A stretch of DNA of 64,000 nucleotides from Siphonodentalium dalli (lineage: Eukaryota; Mollusca; Scaphopoda; Gadilida; Siphonodentaliidae). The DNA lies in the NCBI GenBank assembly GCA_032622095.1, contig CP136062.1, positions 10,629,710 through 10,693,709 on the forward strand, read 5' to 3'. The notes under the pieces were generated by a model. The model worked only from the letters and a program-made list of their open reading frames with translations. It did no database searches and was not told the DNA's origin. The position numbers and the translations under genes were made by a program. This document shows, piece by piece, positions 55,953 to 64,000 of this stretch (position 1 is the first letter of the stretch; every line of letters starts with the position of its first letter).

Positions 55953-57750
55953 ATCTGTATCTGGTACGTCCTTAGTGACCAAATCTGGCTTTTGCAGGAC
56001 GGTGGGAGGAGCGCTATTGATGTTCTCCCACGGCCGACTTGAATGTATACCACTTACACTATAATACCACTTACACTATAATACTTCCAATTAGTATCAT
56101 ATTTGGTTTAGAGTGTTTCCCCTTATATCATGGGTATATGTTTTGACCAGTGGTCACATGGTCTCGAAGAACCTCCACCTAGGTTTTTTACACAAATCGA
56201 GGTTTAGTACATCAATTTTGGGTTCTCCCTGACCTGCTAAAGGCTAAACTGCCTTGGTTGGTCAGGGATCCGTGCCCACTCGCCCCAGGGCCAGTTTTTG
56301 GGGCGAGCTGGCCCAGCTTTCACGGGCGAGTTGGCCCGGGTATTACATTTGTATTAAAGTTGTAAATAAGTTAATATATTAATATATTAATTTCTTAAGT
56401 TCAGATTATGATATATTTCAGAGTTATGTCCATCAATTTTGACTGTTTTAGTGTTTAGGCTGGTGGTTTATTTATTCCAAATTTCCATCCCATTCAATTA
56501 ATTATCTTTATCCTGTTACTATACGGTAGAATAAACCTTTAAATGGCTCTCTTTAAATGTATAAATACATACTTCGGTAATAATAAACGAACCTCACCTT
56601 TCAAAGTTTTACAATAAAAAACAAACTGTCACAACTTTCATTTTAGGAAAATACGTGGGTGTGTTCGATTTGTGCTCTGACGTGAACTTGTTTTACATCT
56701 AAAACGTGTGACGATTTGACGATATGTTTGAATTAACATACAAAAAATGAATTTAAATATAGGATATACCGTAACTAATGAATGGATGTTTTTTTTTAGT
56801 TATTTGTTATAATATCAAAACGCGTTGTTCCATAAGTTAAAAAGGATTCAGCTTCATCGTAGTGACCGGAACCTTTCGCAAGTTACGGATTGCCCAAACA
56901 ATGAAACATGCCCCGAATAACAAGGGAACGCTCACTCACTCAATCGTTCGTCAGAATTAACTGTTGTGTGTTCAGTTTCAGGTATTTTCAGATTTATTTT
57001 GGTTCAGATTAGTCCAACAAATTAGACTATTCGGATTAATACATATTTTAATATTTGGACATTTACGATTGTATTAATCCTTCTAGTCTAATAAAAGAGC
57101 TGAAAGCAAAGTTAGAAGACGACTAGTTGGTGGACCCAACTATTCAAACAGAGCTAGACGCTCTCGAATAGTTGGGCCTCCGTAGCTTTATTCACGACCT
57201 CCAAGTGCTTTTCCATTATTATGAATTTTTTTCCCACTTATAACATGAAAATACAAACATTGTATATAAATTATGTTGAAGACTAATCTGTTCTGAGTGA
57301 GTATCAACAAGCTACCCGACGAAAAAAATAAAAAATGTGACATTTGTAGTTGTTTTAAAAATACATGGTAGACTGCTTGCCGAAAAACTATTTCGGGAAA
57401 AAATTAGACACTACCCCGCCTCATTTCAATCACCAAATTCACATATAACTAGATGGTTTTATCTGCTACCATTATGTTGTAAGATCAAGTGATAATGGCA
57501 GATTACGAAGGCATTGTGTACAATACCTGACTCTCGAAATATAATCCGAACTTTGAGATAAATCCGAGACCGTTAATTTGTCAACATTTAAAACTTGATC
57601 TGTAGTAAATTGACGGAACGGAACAGGCGGAACGAACTTACAACTACATAACCGGAAAGGAGATCAGATAATTACGGGAACGATCGACCGAGTGAAAGCA
57701 ACAGCAACAACTATTTTTTGAATTTTAAGTTTTAATAAACAATGGAGTTT

Positions 57751-57812
57751 GATTTCAAAGAAACAATGACCAAGGGCGTGGCGATATGTGCGGGGACACA
57801 ATATAAAGTGTA
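57751..57812 (+). other. Short ATG frame with donor-like end
   Basis: From a minimal ATG at about 57742 the frame MEFDFKETMTKGVAICAGTQ runs to AAAGT|GTAAGC near 57810. It could be a first exon of an element gene, but nothing downstream supports it. Confidence 0.15.
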
Positions 57813-58098
57813 AGCCAAGGCCGTGGCCGGCTCCAATAAAATGTGTAAACGGGGTGTTATATGTTTGAAATTTGGTATATATGTCCGGGCTGAGGCATGG
57901 AATACACTAACGTTTGAACTGTTTTTAAATTCACAAATTTGTCAACTTTTTCGTTCTGGAACACACATTAATATTCAAATAGTGGTCTCGGTATCAAACG
58001 CCCAAGTTCCGACCACGTCGCCATCGCTATGCTTACATAAGATTTACGTGCCAATAACGTTGACAAAGCATTAGCGACAATATGGAGTCGAAACCGAG

Positions 58099-59186
58099 TA
58101 GAGATGGGCGGTTTTGATTTTTTATGTTCGGTTTCGGTTTTTCTGGGAGAAAAAAACATCGGTTTCGGTTCGTTTTTTTTTACTAGATAGTGAAATTATA
58201 CTGAAATGAATATACTTTCAAAGTAACCGCAATTAGAGTCAATAATGTCCCAATAACGTTCAATTTTTTAGGAAGGAAATGCGATCACAGGTAAACAACG
58301 GGACAAAATGCCGACGCAAACTGAATCCAACGCGATAAGATGATACAATTCGGTATTTAAAAAAATAAACACCCCCATCTTCACTGTTTATCCCTTTCTG
58401 ACATGTTTAAAACATATTTATCATATTATATGCATTGATTAGTGTCTGAGAATTCAACCACAAACAGCAGCAAATTCACAAACACTGGGCGTCCTTGACC
58501 TGACTGTGTAACAATTATTGACACGTGTATGCTTGACCCACATTCAATGACTGCGGTGTGATCGCTTTGATATGTGTGATGTTGCGACATATTTTACAAG
58601 CTGCACAATGGCTGCAAACTTCTACCAGATTACGTCACATCGGAATGTCCAGACGACCAAAGTGTTCATACCATTTACTTAAGTTTTCGAGTTAGCAGAC
58701 GCTTCCATTTTTTTGGTTGGCGATTATCGCCTTATTTGGACTTGTGTACGTTCGTCATTCATATAGTTAGCCGGACTCTGGTTTAAGCGACGTTTTTATG
58801 TCATATTAAGCAGCGACATTTTTTTGCAGTCGTCTCCAGTTAGACGCGTAAAATAACTCCAAACAGGGCTTTTTGTTGAACCATGTTCGTTATTTTGTTC
58901 GGCCATATGTTTTGAAAAAGAACAAAAACAGTCGCCTATACGATATTATAACAACATGCACATATCTGAGACGAAATGGACACATTCCGATATAATATTG
59001 ATCAGTGACGCCGATAATTTGATAACACTATCAACTAATAAGTACCTGGGGAGGTATAATAAGTTGATTTAAGTGAAAAATAAACATATAAAAAAAACGT
59101 AATAACGGGTTGAGCAGAGTCGCGTGGGTCGGTTTTCGGTTTATTGTTAAAAATCGAAACTGAGTTGTTTTCTCGGTTAACCGCCC
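58099..59186. mobile_element. hAT-like element (1.09 kb), nested
   Basis: The tips TAGAGATGGGCGGTT and the complement of TAGTGATGGGCGGTT are followed by TCGGTTTCGGTTTT-type words on each side. The TAGNGATGG tip is hAT-like. The flanking 8-mers do not match, so no target duplication is claimed. No transposase. Confidence 0.6.
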
Positions 59187-60194
59187 ATCACTATCTGAAT
59201 ATTATAGTCTTAGAGTCGTCAATTAGTTAAAGCCGATTACCTACGGCGATAAGTGACCGTATGGCTACCTTATATTACAATTTGACGACAGTTGGTAAGT
59301 TAAGGTGTCAATTTGGAAAATTCTCACTCAATTAGGATGGAAAGAGGTTGGAATAATAATTTGGACACTTAATAAGGCACTTTAGCCACGCCCTTGAAAA
59401 AAATTGATTTGATGATATATTATGATGATATCATGGCGATGATGATTTTAATAATAATATGTTGATGCCGGATGATGACGATGGTGATTATGAAATAGTT
59501 ACATGCATATATACATATATAATCATTAAGTTTATTTCTCATGTTTATAAATATTTGAATCGAAAATAAACTCGAAACAAACAAGAACATGTTATAGCCG
59601 GAATCCAATTATGTTCGTTCCGTTTCCGATTCCTAATTCACTGTTTTGACGGATTTTTGCAAATACAAAATGGCTGAAAGTTCGAGGCGGTAGAAATATG
59701 CTCTCGCTTTATGCGAAGAATGACACGACTAACATCTTAAACATGCATTGACAACACACTAGAAATGTACTAGAAGCTCTGATCTACAAGTATGTGGGAG
59801 TTTTGGTTGTTAAATAATATTTTTTAGTGTGTGTTATCGCTTGTGAAAAGTCGAGTAAATGTCCTTACCAAATATTGGTGACGGAGTACTGCTTTCAGTG
59901 ATATACAGTCCTGACTTTTATAGAGCTATGCTCTGATAATAAAAGTCAGGTTTACGGACTAGAAGACGACATACAATTTGTATTACAAAGACAATCTCTC
60001 CTATATATTTTGATACAATCTGTATTCGAGAGATAACCCACATCATCCGGACCTCAATGATATGATCGTGAATGAGTATTGATATACCCCACTAAACTTT
60101 GACCAACACCAGTAATGGTGTGTAGATAATTTACATATCTCTCCTATGTATTTTGATACAATCTATCTAATTTACATATCTCTCTTATATATTT

Positions 60195-60685
60195 TGATAC
60201 AATCTATCTGTTTGTCTGTTTGTCATTTATACAAATCTACGATTCTCCACCGATCGAGACCAAACTTCCTATCTAGGGGTAAAATCCCACGGACACGGTC
60301 GTTGTCGTATTGGCGACCCCGTGCGACGCCCGCTTCGCGCATGCGCAGACGAGATCTTGGAAATGGGTGGAGCTATCGACTTGAAATTTGCTATGTGAAT
60401 GTATCTTGCCCCGGATACGAATTTTATCGGGTCGCCGAGCCCGTGTGACGCCAGCTTCGCGCATGCGCAGACCAGATCTCGGAAACGGGTGGAGCTATCG
60501 ACTTGACATTTGGTATGTGAATGTATCTTGCCCCGGATACAAATTTTATCGGGTCGCCGAGCCCGTGCGACGCCAGCTTCGCGCATGCGCAGACCAGATC
60601 TCGGAAACGGGTGGAGCTATCGACTTGAAATTTGGTTTTTGAATAGCCCGGACAACGTCGGGGCTCATCGGCTAGTATACTATAT
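60195..60685. repeat. 122-bp tandem repeat with TCTG head and CATCGGCTAGTATA end
   Basis: GCGCATGCGCAGAC occurs three times at 122-bp spacing (60337, 60459, 60581) with CGACTTGAAATTTGGTATGT. It is preceded by TCTGTTTGTCTGTTTGTC and ends GGGGCTCATCGGCTAGTATA. The end resembles that of the repeat at 27009-27560. Confidence 0.85.
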
Positions 60686-60694
60686 AGAGGGAAA

Positions 60695-60785
60695 CGGGCC
60701 CACTCGCCCCAGGGCCAGCTCGCCCCAGTCGACCTGGGCCAGCTCGCCCCGAGCCAGCTCGCCCCGGGCCAGCTCGCCCCAAGTG
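60695..60785. mobile_element. Third CGGGCCCACTCGCCCC end, expanded
   Basis: CGGGCCCACTCGCCCCAGGG and then five GGGCCAGCTCGCCCC-type units. It has the orientation of a left end, so 60695-61360 could be a 666-bp element in its own right. Confidence 0.65.
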
Positions 60786-60844
60786 ATAATGTCTTATTTA
60801 AGTTGTCGTTTTGGGGTCGTTTTGCTTGCTTTCTCTGGCTTGCA

Positions 60845-60920
60845 GTCAAGTGATACCCGAGTTAAGTGATACCATACAAAGTGATACCCAAATCGGTCAA
60901 CTGATACCCAAGATGTGTAT
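60845..60920. repeat. AAGTGATACCCA cluster
   Basis: Four to five loose copies of AAGTGATACC(C/A) within 75 bp. Confidence 0.7.
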
Positions 60921-61645
60921 CATTGAATTTGGAATGTTGAATTAAATATACACACATTCGAGATCATTATTTGTCCGAACGTCATGTCGGAATATACTCC
61001 ATTCTTCGATATATAGTCGCAGATACAACGGAACATATTTGTGGTTATGATGTCAGATAAATATTGCACTGCTTATATACGGTATGTGGTCGGCATATGA
61101 AAGTGATTATCTATCACACTGAAGGCTATTATCATTGCTAACAAACGTGCCTAAAGTAATCTAAATGTCAAAATTGATGGACATAACTCTGAAATATATC
61201 ATAATCTGAACTTAAGAAATTAATATATTAATATATATTAACTTATTTACAACTTTAATACAAATGTAATACCCGGGCCAGCTCGCCCCTGAAAGGTGGG
61301 CCAGCTCGCCCCAAAAACGGCTTGGGGCGAGCTGGCCCTGGGGCGAGTGGGCCCGGATCCATATAGAGCGATATGTATTCGATCGAATATATATATATAT
61401 GTTAATTAGGAAATTTTCGAGATGTTCGTTTGCTGTAAAAACATTTCTTTTTCAGAGATATATATCTCCTTTATATTGTGCTCACTTGTGGATCAACTAT
61501 AGAAAACAAAGTATGAACAAACTAACTGTATGTTATAACATATAGATTTCTTATGGGTTATAATTGAGCGTGTAAGTGCTAGTGGTTTGTTTGTTAATGA
61601 TCGCATGTTATCTTTGTTGATGTTAAGGAGGAAATATGTCGGGAC

Positions 61646-63345
61646 ATGACAATCTGCGGGATGGGATGGGATATGGGACAAAACGACAATCTGCGGGACA
61701 GAATTTCAAATTGCGTGGGACGGCCGATATCTCGAGGAATACAGGGGGCTTCTAGACGATTGGTACCTTGGACGTTTGGTACCTGGACGTTTCGTACACA
61801 CGGGTCGATTGGTACCTGGACGTTTCGTACCCTGTGGACGATTGGTACCATTTCAGTGTGGATGATTGGTACCATATAAAATTGTGTTGGGTTATATTTA
61901 AAGTTACTTGTGATATAGTGTTTCAGTTTTATTGGAATATATCATATTTATTCCACACCCATTGATGTGAGTCACATGTATTCAACGGAATCCCAGCCAT
62001 TGAATACATATATACGATAATAGCATAGTGTGTTTTGAGATGTGTGTTATCTCAACGAGTTAGAAGTATGATTTTTCGCGAGGCTCTGCTTTGGGGGAGG
62101 GGTAGCTAAAATCCAATATCTCGCAAACCGTTCAAAATTTTTTTTAACTTCTTTCTTCATATGCTTGACAGCTAACTACTACACCATATGGACTAAATAT
62201 TTCAATATTATTGCAATATCCGTTTGAATGATAATGTTCGAAAAATATAATTTTTTTGAAAAAGAGAGATTTTTCAACAAAAAAAAATGTTTCGGCTCCA
62301 AATGGCACGAAAATCAAAATTAACCAACACTTCTTGCATATCAGGTATAGATATGGTATGCTGTAGGCATTTTGGCGCCTACAATGTGGGCTAATAACTT
62401 AGGACATAGCCGCAGTGCTCACTTTACCAAAATTGTAAATTTCTGGGAAAAGTCACTGGTGGGTATCGTTCATCGTCGATTTGAGAATAGCCACCACCAA
62501 TTCCGTTATTTTTCACTATCATTTTCGTCTACAGTATATATTTCTCCTTCAAAGAAAGTTGGTTTTAACTTGTTCTATCGTGGGTAGGGGTACCCGACCA
62601 CTTTTGGCGTTTGGCCGCTGTACTATACGTTAATGCTGCAAAAGTTACAAATATTAAAGGCTCACCAAAGAGATAAATAAATATACTAAGATTAATAAAA
62701 TGAACTTATTCATTTTATGTAGATGTGTTTGAGGCCAATTTATATTAATCATAATTATCTAAGGCTATTTTTCACTTAAATCTGCTGCAAAAATTACCTT
62801 ATAAGGTCCAATTGTTTACAGTAAGTCAAACTACTGATATAACACCATAATATATACATATATATTCGTAAAACATTAAATAAATTATCTGGTACCAATC
62901 GTCTTCCCTGAATTGGTACCAACCGTCCAAACCAGACTGGTACCAATCGTTCGGTGGGTACGAAACGTCCAGGTACCAATCGTCCAAGGTACCAATCGTC
63001 TTGTTTCCATACAGGGCGTTGGGGGCTCATTTTGGTGTCTAACGAAAGGCCCACATTCGCCCTATCCACACATATTAACCCCGCCACTGACCGGACACCA
63101 GAAGTTGCATTATTTGATCGACAACTGACCTAACATGGGGTGGAATTTGGGATAGCATGACAATCTGCGGGACGGGATATTCAAATTGCGTGGGACGGCC
63201 GATATCTCGAGGAATACAGCGCGTAGAGGGCTCCTTTTGGTGTCTCACGAAAGGTCCACATTCGCCCTATCCACACATATTAACCCCGTCACTGACCGGA
63301 CACCGGAAGTTACATAATTCGGTCGACAACTGACCTAACATAAAA
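61646..63345. repeat. ~185-bp duplicated unit, first copy split by a transposon
   Basis: Unit: ATGACAATCTGCGGGACGGG, AAATTGCGTGGGACGGCCGA, TATCTCGAGGAATACAG..., AACGAAAGGCCCACATTCGC, TAACCCCGCCACTGACCGG, CTGACCTAACAT. It is complete at 63156-63340. The other copy is split between 61646-61746 and 63009-63137. Confidence 0.8.
61747..63008. mobile_element. Transposon with GATTGGTACC-repeat ends and 8-bp target duplication (1.26 kb)
   Basis: The arms, AGACGATTGGTACCTTGGAC and onward, are inverted over about 90 bp and consist of five GATTGGTACC/GTTTCGTACC units each. ATACAGGG stands at 61739-61746 and 63009-63016. The complete unit nearby (63225) shows the empty target. The 8-bp duplication fits hAT or P superfamilies. 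The tips GGCTTCTAGACG and GGAAACAAGACG are imperfect. No transposase. Confidence 0.8.
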
Positions 63346-63579
63346 TGCCACAAACACGAAAAACTGCGTTCGACATTAATGTTTAGAATTTAGATTTCTC
63401 GTTGAATACGCTAGCAAACAACAAGTTTTGGGTATCAAATAACGCAGTGGAATACTGTGCATTCGTTTTTAGCTACAATATGGCTGTTTTAGTGCGAATA
63501 TTGTAATTGTAATGTAATTGTATTGTAATTTAGTGCGAACACGCAAACACGCGCCGATAAAACAGCTAAAATAGACTCG

Positions 63580-63765
63580 ATGTTTACAATTACAGGATCG
63601 ATTTCAGCTGGTATATTCAATATAATGGGACGTATGGTATATCAAAATGTAGGATTAGACACAGGGAATGTACTTTTTTTAAATGGGTCCCACCAGGCGG
63701 TGAAATTGTTGCAGAAATTCGCTCCAAGATATTCTCACTTATTTTTATGTTTACCCATACCATAG
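63580..63765 (+). CDS. Small open frame, unknown
   Basis: ATG at 63580, 61 codons, MFTITGSISAGIFNIMGRMV to LFLCLPIP, stop inside a CCATAGTATGG palindrome. Amino-acid composition is reasonable, but there is no match to a known family and no splice or promoter evidence. It may be chance or a fragment. Confidence 0.15.
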   Translation: MFTITGSISAGIFNIMGRMVYQNVGLDTGNVLFLNGSHQAVKLLQKFAPRYSHLFLCLPIP

Positions 63766-63775
63766 TATGGTAAAC

Positions 63776-63814
63776 ATAGTGTCGTTGCCCGGATTGACCA
63801 CTCGTCGTTCGTCC

Positions 63815-63849
<35 letters not shown>

Positions 63850-64000
63850 CGTAGACACTTTACGAGTAATGCGATAACTCAAACATTTTCTATCCGACCG
63901 AAACCAAATTTTGTATATGGGTTTCTCAGCCCAAAATACAGATCGAGTTCGAGTTCGAAAATAAAATAAATTAAAAAAAAATCCGATGCTCTAACCGAAA
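63776..64000. repeat. Dispersed repeat head with TCTG microsatellite, runs off the window
   Basis: GTTGCCCGGATTGACCACTC, (TCTG)n at 63812-63850, then TATCCGACCGAAACCAAATT. Same design as 60195-60685 and 43070-43520. Confidence 0.75.

Larger units (their letters stand above)
56266..61360. mobile_element. Element or composite with ~180-bp inverted ends (5.1 kb)
   Basis: The left arm 56266-56443 and right arm 61167-61360 match in inverted orientation over about 180 bp (roughly 95%), from GGATCCG and CCCACTCGCCCCAGGGCCAG to GTTATGTCCATCAATTTTGA. The right arm has one extra GGGCCAGCTCGCCCC unit. A third end of the same type starts at 60695. No target duplication found. No transposase recognised; the interior contains another element and tandem repeats. 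Two inverted copies of one element flanking unrelated DNA is an alternative. Confidence 0.7.

Overview
The window is animal nuclear DNA. It is AT-rich and intron-like, with almost no long open frames, many families of inverted-repeat transposons, satellites and minisatellites, and spliced exons with GT/AG borders. The very frequent TACATGTA/ACATGTAC octamers (densest at 13.2-14.3 kb), ACCGGTA strings, GGAC/GTCC microsatellites inside dispersed repeats, and Crypton-like and CR1-like elements suggest a marine lophotrochozoan, most likely a mollusc. That placement is an inference. I see no RNA gene and no CRISPR array.

The clearest host gene lies on the minus strand. Four exons (A 47840-48062, B 44465-44491, C 40686-40844, D 36693-36782) have GT/AG borders and compatible phases. 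They encode the juxtamembrane region, membrane span and cytoplasmic tail of an alpha/epsilon-sarcoglycan-like protein. Earlier exons must lie beyond 64 kb, or in the transposon-filled 48-64 kb stretch where I found none. Later exons lie below 36.7 kb. The introns hold a 24-bp minisatellite cut by three insertions, two of which leave clean target duplications (a Mutator-like 9-bp and a TTAA).

Layout: 1-8113, an ~882-bp satellite that evolved into an AB dimer after a small transposon landed in one monomer. 8.1-12.8 kb, small inverted-repeat transposons (TA and TTAA targets) and a 181-bp tandem repeat. 13-14.3 kb, TACATGTA-rich DNA. 14.6-18 kb, a 16-bp minisatellite and a 93-bp satellite whose unit is a whole number of codons. 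18-20.4 kb, further tandem repeats. 22.6-24.7 kb, an element with 40-bp perfect terminal repeats carrying a C2H2 zinc-finger exon. 25-29.6 kb, hairpin elements. 29.9-33.8 kb, a reverse-transcriptase fragment and a decayed Crypton-like tyrosine recombinase interrupted by a CR1-like LINE. 34-48 kb, the sarcoglycan-like gene with modular hairpin elements. 49.2-54.1 kb, a 5-kb hAT-like element. 56.3-61.4 kb, an element or composite with ~180-bp inverted ends. 61.7-63 kb, an element with an 8-bp target duplication.

Most of the sequence is therefore transposon biology layered on one long gene. Several insertions can be read together with an empty copy of their target in the same window, which gives direct evidence for element borders and relative order. 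Family labels A-H used below are mine.
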